The position numbers were made by a program, and so were the translations under genes. Positions 26,733 through 35,964 of a DNA stretch of 64,000 bases are shown here, one piece after another (positions within the stretch are counted from its first letter, which is position 1; the number at the start of each line of letters is the position of its first letter). Source of the stretch: Thiothrix subterranea (GTDB taxonomy: Bacteria; Pseudomonadota; Gammaproteobacteria; Thiotrichales; Thiotrichaceae). Location: NCBI RefSeq assembly GCF_016772315.1, contig NZ_CP053482.1, forward strand, positions 3,467,501 to 3,531,500. The letters are read 5' to 3'. A model generated the notes under the pieces. It worked only from the letters and a program-made list of their open reading frames with translations. It did no database searches and had not been told where the DNA came from.

Positions 26733-27493
26733 ACCCGAACCGTACCCTGAGCGCAGCCGAAGGGTGGCTTACCCCCGCGTGGCCTGCCCCCGCCAACATC
26801 CGCGCTGTATGCACCACCCGTCACGGCGGCTTAAGCGCAGCACCATTCGATAGCCTCAACCTCGGCGATCACGTCGGCGACAACCCCTACGCTGTTGCCC
26901 GCAACCGCATGATTGTCGGCGATGCCCTGCAATTGCCCTCTGAACCCTTGTGGCTCAAGCAAGTCCACGGTGTCGACGTATGCGGCATGGATGTGGGTGA
27001 ATGCTACCCAACCGGCGATGCCTCCACCGCGTTCGGCAAGGGGCAAGTGTGCGTGATTATGACCGCCGATTGCTTACCCGTGCTGTTTTGCGACAAAGCA
27101 GGGACGCGGGTAGCCGCCGCTCATGCCGGATGGCGCGGGCTGGAAGCCGGTGTATTGGAACGCACGGTCGGATCCCTGCAATGCCAACCCGCCGATGTGT
27201 TGGCATGGCTAGGGCCTGCGATTGGGCCGACGGCGTTTGAAGTTGGCGCAGAAGTCCGCGAGGCTTTCATGCAGCATGACCCCGCTGCCGCCAACGCTTT
27301 CCAGCCTTCCGGCAATGAAGGCAAGTGGTTGGCAGACATCTACCTGCTGGCACGACAACGTTTGAATGCGGTTGGCGTTCACGCCATTTATGGCGGCGAC
27401 CTTTGCACATATACCGATGTGGAACGCTTTTTCTCCTACCGTCGCGACGGGCAAACCGGGCGCATGGCTTCCCTGATCTGGATGACTGACTGA
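26729..27493 (+). CDS. pgeF: PgeF/YfiH family (purine nucleoside phosphorylase / peptidoglycan editing factor)
   Basis: This is a 254-residue DUF152 (Cu-oxidase_4) protein. Family members remove mis-incorporated amino acids during peptidoglycan synthesis and show purine nucleoside phosphorylase activity. Key motifs are VCTTRHGGLSAAPFDSLNL, LKQVHG, VMTADCLPVLF (Cys ligand) and AAAHAGWRGLEAGVLE (His ligand). The start at ATG 26729 overlaps the rluD stop. The very N-terminal peptide (NRTLSAAEGWLTP) is encoded by a short repeat of its own, an insertion near the gene start. The frame stays intact. Confidence 0.92.
   Translation: MNPNRTLSAAEGWLTPAWPAPANIRAVCTTRHGGLSAAPFDSLNLGDHVGDNPYAVARNRMIVGDALQLPSEPLWLKQVHGVDVCGMDVGECYPTGDASTAFGKGQVCVIMTADCLPVLFCDKAGTRVAAAHAGWRGLEAGVLERTVGSLQCQPADVLAWLGPAIGPTAFEVGAEVREAFMQHDPAAANAFQPSGNEGKWLADIYLLARQRLNAVGVHAIYGGDLCTYTDVERFFSYRRDGQTGRMASLIWMTD
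26745..26764 (+). repeat. Short dispersed-type repeat at the start of pgeF
   Basis: The sequence CCCTGAGCGCAGCCGAAGGG has the form of a short repeat common in proteobacterial genomes, which reads as LSAAEG on one strand and FGCAQG on the other. Only this copy is seen in the window. It encodes residues 6-12 of PgeF. Confidence 0.5.
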
Positions 27494-28468
27494 ATGACCG
27501 CGCCACAACTGGCAGTGCGCAACCTCAGCGTGCGTTTCCGGCTCAAAACCGGGCAGGCGTTGCAGGCGCTTACCGACGTTTCGTTTAGCGTGCCAGCAGG
27601 GGAAACCTTGGGGATTGTCGGCGAATCGGGTTGTGGCAAATCCACACTTGCCCGCGCCATTTTGCAATTGGTGACACCCACGCAAGGCACAGTCGAGTGG
27701 CAAGGTAACACGCTGAATCCGCACGATAATGCCAGCATGAAAGCCTATCGCCGTGCCGTGCAGTGCATTTTTCAAGACCCATTGGATGCGCTGAATCCGC
27801 GCATGACGGTCGGCGATATTGTGCAAGAACCGCTCCTTGCGTTGCGCCCAGAATTGGGTAAGGCGGCGATTCGCCAACGTGCTGCTGATTTACTGCAAGC
27901 GGTGGGCTTGGAAAGCGGAATGCACAACCGTTACCCGCACGAATTTTCCGGCGGGCAATGCCAGCGGATTGGGATTGCGCGGGCATTGAGTGTCGAGCCG
28001 CAAGTGATTGTATGCGATGAGCCGGTGAGTGCGTTGGATGTGTCGATTCAAGGGCAAGTCGTGAAGTTGTTGGCGGATTTGCAGCGTGATCATCACTTGA
28101 CCTTGCTGTTTATTTCGCACGATTTGCGGGTGGTCAGAACTTTGAGTCAGCGCGTGTTGGTGCTGTATTTGGGGCGAATTATGGAAATTGCGGATACAGC
28201 ACGTTTGTATGCCGAACCGTTGCACCCGTATACGCGCCTATTGCTGGCGGCCATTCCGTTGACCGACCCGCAGCAGGAGCGAGAGCGGTTAGCGCAGATT
28301 CGCGTGGGGGCGGGGGAGTTGCCTTCGCCGCTGAATCCGCCGTCGGGGTGTGTGTTTCATACGCGCTGCCCACAGGCAGAGGCAAAGTGTCGGGCGCAAG
28401 TGCCTGCGTTGCGGGAGGTGACGCAAGGCAGATGGGTGGCATGTCATTTTCAGGATTCCGACCAATAG
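27494..28468 (+). CDS. Oligopeptide/dipeptide-type ABC transporter ATPase (OppF/DppF-like)
   Basis: This is a 324-residue ATPase with Walker A GIVGESGCGKSTLAR, signature FSGGQCQRIGIARALS, Walker B VIVCDEPVSALD and the C-terminal oligopeptide/dipeptide extension (PLHPYTRLLLAAIP, then GCVFHTRCPQAEAKCR with its Cys cluster). Such subunits pair with an OppD-type partner, two permeases and a binding protein, but none is encoded here. The start immediately follows the pgeF stop with no spacing, so it is likely co-transcribed with rluD-pgeF. Being an orphan subunit, its partners must be elsewhere. Confidence 0.9.
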   Translation: MTAPQLAVRNLSVRFRLKTGQALQALTDVSFSVPAGETLGIVGESGCGKSTLARAILQLVTPTQGTVEWQGNTLNPHDNASMKAYRRAVQCIFQDPLDALNPRMTVGDIVQEPLLALRPELGKAAIRQRAADLLQAVGLESGMHNRYPHEFSGGQCQRIGIARALSVEPQVIVCDEPVSALDVSIQGQVVKLLADLQRDHHLTLLFISHDLRVVRTLSQRVLVLYLGRIMEIADTARLYAEPLHPYTRLLLAAIPLTDPQQERERLAQIRVGAGELPSPLNPPSGCVFHTRCPQAEAKCRAQVPALREVTQGRWVACHFQDSDQ

Positions 28469-28575
28469 CATAGTCACTCGTCAGAAGTTGGCTGTCTCAG
28501 TAAATGCGTTGTGGCAAAGTGTACTGGTTGAGCTTATCAACACAATATTTAAAATTAATTGATAACGAGAAACTG

Positions 28576-28989
28576 ATGATGAAAAAAACACTAGCCATTG
28601 CATCCTTGCTGCTTTCCCTGTTCGTATCCTCTGTGGTGCTGGCGGAAACCGTTAACATCAATACTGCTGATGTGGCAGCGCTGGACTCACTGGATGGTAT
28701 TGGTGAAAAAAAGGCTGAAGCGATTGTGGCATACCGCACTGAACATGGTGAATTCAAGACTTTGGAAGACCTGAAAGAAGTCTCCGGTATTGGCGACAAA
28801 CTGTTCGATAAAATCAAGGATCAGGTTGCGTTGACGGATGCTGAGGCAACCGATAAAACTGCCAAAGCTGATACGGACAAAGCCGAAAAAACCGATGCGA
28901 AAGCGGAGAAAGCGGCTGCTAAAGACGACAAAGCCGAGGCTGTCGATAAAGTATCCGATAAAGCGGCTGCAAAAGCTGATAAATCCTAA
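28576..28989 (+). CDS. Secreted ComEA-like helix-hairpin-helix protein
   Basis: This is a 137-residue protein. A signal peptide (KKTLAIASLLLSLFVSSVVLA) is followed by one compact (HhH)2 ComEA domain: VNINTADVAALDSLDGIGEKK then FKTLEDLKEVSGIGDKLFDKI, which binds double-stranded DNA without sequence preference. The last 50 residues are a highly charged Lys/Ala/Asp repeat (KADTDKAEKTDAKAEKAAAK). ComEA proteins pull DNA into the periplasm during natural transformation. The start is ATG 28576 or the adjacent ATG 28579. It stands alone, not in a com operon. Confidence 0.88.
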   Translation: MMKKTLAIASLLLSLFVSSVVLAETVNINTADVAALDSLDGIGEKKAEAIVAYRTEHGEFKTLEDLKEVSGIGDKLFDKIKDQVALTDAEATDKTAKADTDKAEKTDAKAEKAAAKDDKAEAVDKVSDKAAAKADKS

Positions 28990-29053
28990 GCGATTTTGTT
29001 ACCCTACGGCAGGCGTAAACGTGATTTACGTCTGTCGATTAATGAGGGCGAAC

Positions 29054-30088
29054 ATGCAACAAATGACGAAACATATTTTGGTGACGGGTGGCGCGGGTTA
29101 CATTGGTTCACATACCTGTATTGAGCTCCTTGCTGCCGGTTTTCAGGTGGTGGTGCTGGATAATTTGTGTAATAGCTCCCCAGAAGCGTTACGCCGTGCC
29201 GCAGCACTGGCTGGTGTTGAGAGCATTCCTTTTTTTGAGGGGGATATTCGCGATGCAACGCTGCTTGGGCGTATTTTTAACGAGTATCCGATTGACAGCG
29301 TGATTCACTTTGCTGGATTGAAAGCGGTGGGGGAATCGGTCGAAAAGCCGCTGGCGTATTACGACAATAATGTCGCAGGCACGGTGACATTGTTGCAAGC
29401 CATGCAACAACACGGTGTGAAAAACATTGTGTTCAGCTCTTCCGCCACGGTGTATGGCGACCCGCATACTACACCTATTCAGGAAGATTTCCCTTTATCC
29501 GCCACTAACCCCTACGGGCGTTCCAAGTTGATGATTGAGGAAATACTAGGCGATCTTTACAAGGCAGACCCTGATTGGAAAATTGGCTTGCTGCGCTATT
29601 TCAATCCGGTGGGAGCGCACAGCAGCGGGCAAATTGGTGAAGACCCGCAAGGTATTCCCAATAACCTGATGCCTTATATTGCGCGAGTAGCGGTCGGTCA
29701 ATACGAATATTTATCGGTATTTGGCGGCGATTACCCGACGCATGACGGTACGGGAGTGCGCGATTACATCCACGTGGTGGATTTGGCGAAAGGGCATGTG
29801 AAAGCCTTGGAAGCGTTTCAACGTGCTGACGTACCGAATTTATTGATCGTGAATCTCGGTACAGGGCAAGGCTATTCGGTATTGGATATGGTCAATGCCT
29901 TCAGTGCTGCTAGTGAACGCGAGGTGCCTTACCGCATTGTGGCACGGCGGGCGGGCGATATTGCGAGTTGTTATGCTGACCCCGCCTTGGCGGAACAGTT
30001 GATTCATTGGAAGGCTGAAAAGAATTTGGTGGATATGTGTCGGGATACTTGGCACTGGCAAAGCACTAACCCGCGTGGTTATAATTAA
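29054..30088 (+). CDS. galE: UDP-glucose 4-epimerase
   Basis: This 344-residue extended SDR enzyme interconverts UDP-glucose and UDP-galactose. NAD-binding motif TGGAGYIGSHT at the N-terminus, the catalytic Ser in FSSSATVYGDP and the Tyr-x3-Lys in NPYGRSKLMIE are all present. The GalE-specific ending (VPYRIVARRAGDIASCYADP) supports the specific call. The start at ATG 29054 has GAGGGCG upstream; the frame is open further but the residues before it are not GalE-like. A polysaccharide export lipoprotein gene follows, which suggests a role in cell-surface sugars. Confidence 0.95.
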   Translation: MQQMTKHILVTGGAGYIGSHTCIELLAAGFQVVVLDNLCNSSPEALRRAAALAGVESIPFFEGDIRDATLLGRIFNEYPIDSVIHFAGLKAVGESVEKPLAYYDNNVAGTVTLLQAMQQHGVKNIVFSSSATVYGDPHTTPIQEDFPLSATNPYGRSKLMIEEILGDLYKADPDWKIGLLRYFNPVGAHSSGQIGEDPQGIPNNLMPYIARVAVGQYEYLSVFGGDYPTHDGTGVRDYIHVVDLAKGHVKALEAFQRADVPNLLIVNLGTGQGYSVLDMVNAFSAASEREVPYRIVARRAGDIASCYADPALAEQLIHWKAEKNLVDMCRDTWHWQSTNPRGYN

Positions 30089-30281
30089 ATCTTGTGTGTC
30101 ATAAACTCCGATAGCCAACCCTGATTTGAGCTATATTCCTGTTGTCTGTGGATTGCTTACGTTCATTCAGAATGCATTAGCGTAAGCGCCGCAGTGAATT
30201 TATCATTCGGTTTGATGCTCATTAGCAAGGCTAACCCCTTATCCCACTTAATTGTTAAAAATATGACTAGGGAGATTCTTC

Positions 30282-30965
30282 ATGAAAATGACTTGGAAAT
30301 TACTGTTTCCTCTCTTGGCGGCGCTGACGTTGGGTGCTTGTTCTAATAATGCGCCGCAACACACCGCGTTACCGGGTTCTACTACGAGTGTGGCAGAAGC
30401 GAGTTTGCCGACTGGCACATCGGGCAGTGACCGCATTGCGCCACAAGATTTGCTGGAAATTGATGTATTCAAAGTACCCGATTTGTCCAAAGAAGTGCGC
30501 GTTGATGACAATGGCAATATCACGCTGGCGCTGATTGGTACGGTACGGGCGGAAGGTTTATCCGCCAGCCAGTTGGAAAAGCAAATTGCGACCCGTTTGG
30601 AAAAAGACTACATGCACAACCCGCAAGTGAATGTGCTGGTGAAAGAAGCGACTGCCAGCAAAATCACGGTGTCTGGTGCGGTGAATAAACCCGGTGTGTA
30701 CCCATTAGCGGGCGATACTTCCGTGACCCAAGCAATTGCGTTGGCAGAAGGTTTAAACCGTTTAGCAATCAAAGACAATGTGACCGTTTTCCGCAATGGC
30801 AAACCGTATACGGTACGTTTGGAAGACGTGAATCAAGGTAAAATCGCCGACCCGATTGTGATGGCGGGCGACAAAATTCAAGTGCATTCTTCTTCGACCA
30901 AAGAAGCTATCCAAGATTACGGCGGTGTGGGTGGTTTGCTGTCACCGTTCGGCCTGTTGCGTTAA
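30282..30965 (+). CDS. Polysaccharide export outer-membrane lipoprotein (Wza/BexD-like)
   Basis: This 227-residue lipoprotein has signal peptide and lipobox LGAC (Cys about residue 20). The polysaccharide biosynthesis/export domain is visible in RIAPQDLLEIDVFKVPDLSKEV and NGNITLALIGTVRAEGLSASQLE, and is followed by a SLBB-type domain in ASKITVSGAVNKPGVYPLAG. It is shorter than E. coli Wza (359 residues; it lacks the additional SLBB and the C-terminal amphipathic barrel helix), as in the short export-protein subgroup. No tyrosine kinase or polymerase genes are adjacent. The 193 bp between it and galE includes an imperfect CTTACG/CGTAAG inverted pair but nothing else I can name. Confidence 0.88.
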   Translation: MKMTWKLLFPLLAALTLGACSNNAPQHTALPGSTTSVAEASLPTGTSGSDRIAPQDLLEIDVFKVPDLSKEVRVDDNGNITLALIGTVRAEGLSASQLEKQIATRLEKDYMHNPQVNVLVKEATASKITVSGAVNKPGVYPLAGDTSVTQAIALAEGLNRLAIKDNVTVFRNGKPYTVRLEDVNQGKIADPIVMAGDKIQVHSSSTKEAIQDYGGVGGLLSPFGLLR

Positions 30966-30983
30966 TTTGTGCTGATCGTGTGA

Positions 30984-31011
30984 AAAAAGGCGGCCTGATG
31001 GTCGCCTTTTT
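30984..31011. terminator. Bidirectional intrinsic terminator
   Basis: A 12-bp stem (AAAAAGGCGGCC with GGTCGCCTTTTT, one G-T pair) encloses a 4-nt loop and has A- and T-runs at each end. It separates the export lipoprotein gene from the convergent GTPase gene. Confidence 0.9.
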
Positions 31012-31019
31012 ATTTGGGG

Positions 31020-32438
31020 TCAGTTTTGCGGATTTTTAACCGTTTTGTGCAAGTACGTGAGAATTTCTTCCCGCGCTTCAGTTAATACCGAATCCCGATC
31101 CAACGATTCCAGAATGCGTTCCACCGTGAGTTTGGGGCCGACTTCGCCCCATGATTTGCCGTTTGCCAGCCATTCTTCGGCGACACGTCCAACCACTAAG
31201 GTGCTGTACCAAGCCACTGCGCCTTGTGCTGCGCCGGTGATGATCGTGGAAATGCCCCCCGTGCCTAGTTTCATCGCGGAAGAAACCAGATGCACTGCCC
31301 AGACTGTTCCGGCGAGTAATAACATTTGCCCCAATATGGTACGGATTAAGTCGCTGGCTTCATTGCGGGAAATGGGTAAGCCGTACAGTTTCGATAAATG
31401 CATGATCATGCTGGCATCAATCGCGGCGGCTGCCAGCAAGTCCGCCACCGGAATCGGGTTGAATGCCACCGCCACGCCTTTGCCGATGCAATACAGGCGG
31501 ATGGTTTTTTCGCCGAGTTCGCGTTTGATAGCGAGAATGCGCTGCCCGACTTCCTTGCTGAGATGCCCAGCAAACAGAGTGGCGTTGAGGGCAGCAAGGG
31601 TTTTGCCTTCGGCTTCGATAATGTCCCACAAGCGGGTTTTGAGGGCGCTGATATTGACGGGGCGTTCGCGGATACCTTCGACTTCTTCGCCGTCTTCATC
31701 CACGTAAATAATGGTTTGGCGGCTGGCTTGCGCGGTGGTGAAAATCAAGTTTTCCGGGGCAATCACGCCTTGGGTGCGGGTGCGCATAATGCTGCGCAAT
31801 TGCTGCTGCTCTTTTTCGGTGTAACGGTCGGCTTTGTTCACGATCAGCAGGGTGGGGCGGTGCGAACTGGTCACGGTTTTAAGCGCTTGGAATTCCACAT
31901 CGGTTAAATCGCCATCGACCACGAATAACACCAAATCGGCACGGCTGGCGACTTCGTGCGCCATTTTTTCGCGGGATTCGCCGTCGATTTCGTTAATGCC
32001 GGGGGTGTCGATGAGGAAAATACCGCCATCACTGTATTCCTGCCATTGCTGCATATTGACGCTGCGGGTTTCGCCATGCAAAACGCTGACGCTAAACACC
32101 GACTGCCCCAATAAGGCATTCAACAGGGAAGATTTCCCCACACTGACGCGCCCAAAAACGGCAATGTGGACATGCCCGTGTTCCAGCTTGTCGAGCATTC
32201 CGCGCACTTGGGTGTAATCATTGCGCAAGCTTTCGCGCACATCATCGGGGATGCGCGAGTCTTCGAGCAATTGCCGCAAACTTTCGGTGGCCAGTTGCAA
32301 GTGGGTATCGCCGCTACTGGGTGGCGGCGTGTCCGCAATGACGGTGACGGCGGTGTTGGTTTCTTCTTCCTTACTTGCCCCGATACTGTTCAATAACCAA
32401 TCTGGCAAATGTTTTTGTACGTTCTTCCAGATTTCCAC
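31020..32438 (-). CDS. Era-like GTPase with C-terminal DUF697 membrane domain, copy 2
   Basis: This 472-residue protein has a TRAFAC GTPase domain (about 90-260): G1 FGRVSVGKSSLLN, G3 IDTPGIN, G4 IVNKAD. A C-terminal DUF697-like part with hydrophobic segments follows (VAVAFNPIPVADLLAAAAID, ILGQMLLLAGTVWAVHLV). I prefer GTG 32438 as start: AGGAGA lies 6 nt upstream, and it overlaps the upstream paralog by 68 bp. The N-terminal 80 residues are helical and lack a TM anchor, unlike copy 1. Such GTPases are thought to act at the membrane, but no process is established for this pair. Confidence 0.85.
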   Translation of the reverse strand: MEIWKNVQKHLPDWLLNSIGASKEEETNTAVTVIADTPPPSSGDTHLQLATESLRQLLEDSRIPDDVRESLRNDYTQVRGMLDKLEHGHVHIAVFGRVSVGKSSLLNALLGQSVFSVSVLHGETRSVNMQQWQEYSDGGIFLIDTPGINEIDGESREKMAHEVASRADLVLFVVDGDLTDVEFQALKTVTSSHRPTLLIVNKADRYTEKEQQQLRSIMRTRTQGVIAPENLIFTTAQASRQTIIYVDEDGEEVEGIRERPVNISALKTRLWDIIEAEGKTLAALNATLFAGHLSKEVGQRILAIKRELGEKTIRLYCIGKGVAVAFNPIPVADLLAAAAIDASMIMHLSKLYGLPISRNEASDLIRTILGQMLLLAGTVWAVHLVSSAMKLGTGGISTIITGAAQGAVAWYSTLVVGRVAEEWLANGKSWGEVGPKLTVERILESLDRDSVLTEAREEILTYLHKTVKNPQN

Positions 32439-33870
32439 TGAGCATCTCCTGAAATGTTGCGGCGGCGGGCGCTGCTTTGAGTGCGCCACGTTGTTCGAGG
32501 GTGTGCGCGACGGATTTGCCGAGCGCGTCAAAAATTAGCCCGTAAGCGACGGCATGTACCAAACCGCCCGCGACCGTACCAACACCGGGGAAGGCTTTTA
32601 AGCCATTTCCGGCGACAGCGAGTAGCAGCGGGATACTTTTCCCTAACTTCCCTTGCGTGAAATTTAGGAATTGGTCAATGTCGAGTTGGCTCACGGGGCT
32701 ATCATAAAGTTTACAGAGTTCTTGTACCATGCGCGTGCCGATTACACCCTGAATCACCAGATCCGTGCCGGGGCTGACGGAAGCCAATGCGCCCAGTATG
32801 GCTTTGTGGGTGGAACTGCGCACGATTTTTTCCGCTTGGTTGCGCCGGTAATCTTCACGGGTGGTGTCGAGTTTTTCCTGTACGAGATTCAAGACGCTGG
32901 TATCGCGTTGTTGTGTCAGGCTTTCCAGACGTTGGTCGATTTCGGTCTGCAAGTGGGTGGCGAGGGCGGAAATGTCGGTTTTGCGGGGGCGTTGTACGGT
33001 TTCTTCGCGCCCATCGGGGTAGACGCGCACGATTTCTTCCGTGCCACCGGATTGGATGAACAGCACTTCTGGCGGTAAGACGCCTTTCACGGAGTGGGCG
33101 TCGAAGCGTGTACGGATGCGTGTGGCAAGTTGTACCTGTTCTTCGGCGGTGTATTGATCGCGCTTGTTGATGGCAATTAATAACGGTTTGCCGAAAGCGG
33201 CTAATTCTTGCAAATCTTGAAATTGGGTACGGCTCAGATCGGAATCGGTGACGTACACCACAATGTGCGCCCGAATCGCTTCATCACGAGCGGCGGCATC
33301 GAGTGTGCCTTCGGCTTCATTGCGCCCCGGTAAATCAGTGAGTAACAGGTGGTCGCCAGCCAAGGTTTGCCAAGTGTATTCGCGAATCTCGCGGGTTGAA
33401 CCGCCGCGCAGGTTGATTTCCACACCCGCTTCCGGTAGCAGGGCTTTGATAATGGACGATTTACCGGTGCTAATGTCACCGAAAAAGGCAATGTGCGCGT
33501 TTCCAGCCGTTCTGCGTTCGTTTAATTCGGCGATTTCGATTTCTAGCGGCGCGGTATCCATGCCCGCTGCTTTGATTTGCGCAATGTCTTGGGTCAGCGA
33601 GGCTTCGGTGACAGGTTTGGGAATAGGGCGTTTGAGCGTTGTGGGGGAACGCCCACCGGATACCAATTTCACAATGAGCCAGCCGCTGAATCCCATCACC
33701 GCCACAATAACGGTGCTGTAGCTGTAAAATAGCCAATGCGGAAGTAATAGCAACCTGTCCCATAAGTCGAGGAAATTTTTGGTGGCAAAAAACAGGAACA
33801 GCAAAAACAGCAGCGTCATTAATAAGATGCCGCCTGCCAGTAGCCAGCGTAAGCGTCGGGTAATTTTCAT
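32371..33870 (-). CDS. Membrane-anchored Era-like GTPase with DUF697, copy 1
   Basis: This is a 499-residue protein, started at ATG 33870 (MKITRRLRWLLAGG). Two N-terminal TM segments (LLAGGILLMTLLFLLFLFF and FYSYSTVIVAVMGFSGWLI) precede the GTPase domain, with G1 FGDISTGKSSIIK, G3 LTDLPGRN and G4 AINKRD. The C-terminal half has the DUF697-like hydrophobic stretch (VSPGTDLVIQGVIG, then IPLLLAVAGNGLKAFPG). It is paralogous to the next gene and translationally overlaps it, suggesting a hetero-oligomer. The G3 Leu-Pro-Gly in place of Thr-Pro-Gly is a visible difference between the copies. Confidence 0.85.
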   Translation of the reverse strand: MKITRRLRWLLAGGILLMTLLFLLFLFFATKNFLDLWDRLLLLPHWLFYSYSTVIVAVMGFSGWLIVKLVSGGRSPTTLKRPIPKPVTEASLTQDIAQIKAAGMDTAPLEIEIAELNERRTAGNAHIAFFGDISTGKSSIIKALLPEAGVEINLRGGSTREIREYTWQTLAGDHLLLTDLPGRNEAEGTLDAAARDEAIRAHIVVYVTDSDLSRTQFQDLQELAAFGKPLLIAINKRDQYTAEEQVQLATRIRTRFDAHSVKGVLPPEVLFIQSGGTEEIVRVYPDGREETVQRPRKTDISALATHLQTEIDQRLESLTQQRDTSVLNLVQEKLDTTREDYRRNQAEKIVRSSTHKAILGALASVSPGTDLVIQGVIGTRMVQELCKLYDSPVSQLDIDQFLNFTQGKLGKSIPLLLAVAGNGLKAFPGVGTVAGGLVHAVAYGLIFDALGKSVAHTLEQRGALKAAPAAATFQEMLSGNLEERTKTFARLVIEQYRGK

Positions 33871-33991
33871 GGGTGGTCGGGTTCTTCCAATTCCTTCAGT
33901 TAGCGAGGATATTATCCATTGAATCTGTGCGTGTGGGAAATATAATGGATGACACCCCGCCACGCTAGGCAATTTACGCTAGGAGTAGCCA

Positions 33992-35101
33992 TTGAACCGA
34001 CCTCCGATCCTAACGCTGAGCAATGTCAGCAAACGCTTTGCCGCTCAGGAAGTGCTTTCTGAATTTAACCTCACTATCCACGATGGCGAATTTTTCACGA
34101 TTTTAGGCCCATCGGGTTGCGGTAAAACCACGGTATTGCGTCTGATTGCGGGTTTTGAGCAGCCAAATGAGGGGCAAATCCTGCTGAATGATGACGATAT
34201 TGCCGGAATGCCAGCGGAAAAGCGCCCGGTGAATACGGTTTTTCAGAGTTATGCGTTGTTTCCGCATTTGAGTGTGTTCGACAATGTGGCGTTTGGTTTG
34301 AAAATGGCGAACGTGGATCCGCAGGATACGGCGGTGCGCGTGGCCGATGCGCTGGCGATTGTGCGCTTGTCTGATTTTGCGACGCGCAAACCGCATCAGC
34401 TTTCCGGTGGGCAAAAACAGCGCGTGGCGATTGCGCGTGCGGTGGTGAATCGCCCCAAAATTTTGTTATTGGATGAATCACTTAGCGCACTCGATTACAA
34501 ATTGCGTCAACAAATGCAGCTCGAACTCAAGCAATTGCAACGCCAGTTGGGAATTACCTTTGTGTACGTCACCCACGATCAGGAAGAAGCCTTGTCGATG
34601 TCTGACCGGATTTTAGTCATGCACAACGGGCAAGCGCAGCAAGTCGGCACACCTCGCGAAATCTACGAAGCGCCGCGTAATTTGTTCGTGGCGCAATTCA
34701 TTGGTGAAATCAATGTGTTTGACGGCGCAATTACCCATGCACTAGGCGAATACCAGTACCAAGCCATGATTAACGGCGTGGAACGCGAAATTCGGTGTGA
34801 TCACCGTTTTGCGGTGGGTGATAAGGTGCATGTGATGTTGCGCCCGGAAGATTTGCGCATCGACTGTCGCCCGGACGTGAAGGAACGCAAAGGTTTCCCC
34901 GGCGTGGTGCTGGAGCGCAATTACACCGGGCAAACCTTGAATTCGCATATTCGGTTGGAAAATGGGCAAACCGTCATGGCGCATGAGTTTTTCGACGAAG
35001 ATGACCCCGATTTCGATTACAGCATTAATCAAAAAGTCGGTGTCGACTGGGTTCCGGGCTGGGAGCATGTGATCCCTGCGGAAAGGGCGGGTAAGTCATG
35101 A
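33992..35101 (+). CDS. potA: Spermidine/putrescine ABC transporter ATPase PotA
   Basis: This 369-residue ATPase is the first gene of potABCD, the polyamine importer. Walker [19 protein letters not shown], signature [14 protein letters not shown], Walker [13 protein letters not shown] and the H-loop VTHDQEEAL are all clear. The C-terminal TOBE domain runs from about 290 ([13 protein letters not shown]). The start is TTG 33992, with AGGAG 6 nt upstream. The gene overlaps potB by 4 bp. The Walker B Asp-Glu-Ser instead of Asp-Glu-Pro is also usual in PotA. Confidence 0.96.
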   Translation: MNRPPILTLSNVSKRFAAQEVLSEFNLTIHDGEFFTILGPSGCGKTTVLRLIAGFEQPNEGQILLNDDDIAGMPAEKRPVNTVFQSYALFPHLSVFDNVAFGLKMANVDPQDTAVRVADALAIVRLSDFATRKPHQLSGGQKQRVAIARAVVNRPKILLLDESLSALDYKLRQQMQLELKQLQRQLGITFVYVTHDQEEALSMSDRILVMHNGQAQQVGTPREIYEAPRNLFVAQFIGEINVFDGAITHALGEYQYQAMINGVEREIRCDHRFAVGDKVHVMLRPEDLRIDCRPDVKERKGFPGVVLERNYTGQTLNSHIRLENGQTVMAHEFFDEDDPDFDYSINQKVGVDWVPGWEHVIPAERAGKS

Positions 35102-35964
35102 GTCTGTTGAATTTCCGGCGTTTTGCCATTGTGCTGACGCTGGTGTGGCTGGGTTTGTTTGTGCTGGTTCCGCACGTATTGGTGTTATTGACCAGTGTGA
35201 TGTCGCCGGATGCGCAACATTTGGCGGTGTGGCCGCTGACCTTGAATTCGTGGGAACGGCTATTTGAGCCGGTCTATGCGGAAGTGTTTTGGCGCAGTTT
35301 GTGGCTGTCTGCACTGACTACGCTGATTTGCTTGGTGGTGGGGTATCCGTTTGCGTATTTGTTGGCGAAATTGCCGACGGTGTGGCGCGGGGTGTTGCTG
35401 TTTTTGATGATTGTGCCGTTTTGGACGAATAGCCTGATTCGGACTTACGCTATCAAATTGATTTTAGGCAATAAAGGCATTGTGAACAGCACCTTGATGA
35501 GCATGGGGCTGATTGATGAGCCGTTGCAATTGTTATACACGCCGTTTGCGGTGGTGTTTGGGTTGGTTTACGTGTTGCTGCCGTTTATGGTGTTGCCGTT
35601 GGTGTCGAGTTTCGGCAAGTTGGACGAAACCTTGTTGGAGGCGGCGCAAGATTTGGGTGCGAGTTTTTGGGCGCGGTTTCGGTTGATTATTGTGCCGCTG
35701 ACCATGCCGGGGATTATTGCGGGGAGTTTGATGGTGTTTTTACCGGCGATGGGCATGTTCTACGTGGCGGATTTGTTGGGAGGCGCGAAAAACTTATTGC
35801 TGGGGAATATCATTAAAAATCAGTTTTTGGTGGCGCGCGATTGGCCGTTTGGGGCGGCGTTTAGTGTGGCGTTGATTGTGATTATGGCGGGGTTGTTGTG
35901 GTTGTATGTGTTGGCAAATCGGCGCATTAATCGGCAAGGGGGGTTGGATGATGAAGGTCTTTAA
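35098..35964 (+). CDS. potB: Polyamine ABC transporter permease PotB
   Basis: This is a 288-residue inner-membrane permease with six TM helices, beginning with [20 protein letters not shown]. The cytoplasmic EAA loop that contacts PotA is [23 protein letters not shown]. The segment [17 protein letters not shown] is typical of PotB. The start overlaps the potA stop (ATGA) and the gene end overlaps potC by 17 bp, so all four subunits are coupled. Confidence 0.95.
   Translation: MSLLNFRRFAIVLTLVWLGLFVLVPHVLVLLTSVMSPDAQHLAVWPLTLNSWERLFEPVYAEVFWRSLWLSALTTLICLVVGYPFAYLLAKLPTVWRGVLLFLMIVPFWTNSLIRTYAIKLILGNKGIVNSTLMSMGLIDEPLQLLYTPFAVVFGLVYVLLPFMVLPLVSSFGKLDETLLEAAQDLGASFWARFRLIIVPLTMPGIIAGSLMVFLPAMGMFYVADLLGGAKNLLLGNIIKNQFLVARDWPFGAAFSVALIVIMAGLLWLYVLANRRINRQGGLDDEGL

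Noticed and set aside
30154-30188. CTTACG/CGTAAG inverted pair upstream of the polysaccharide export gene as an operator
   Set aside because: The arms are short, the spacing is long and there is no supporting motif. It was left unannotated.
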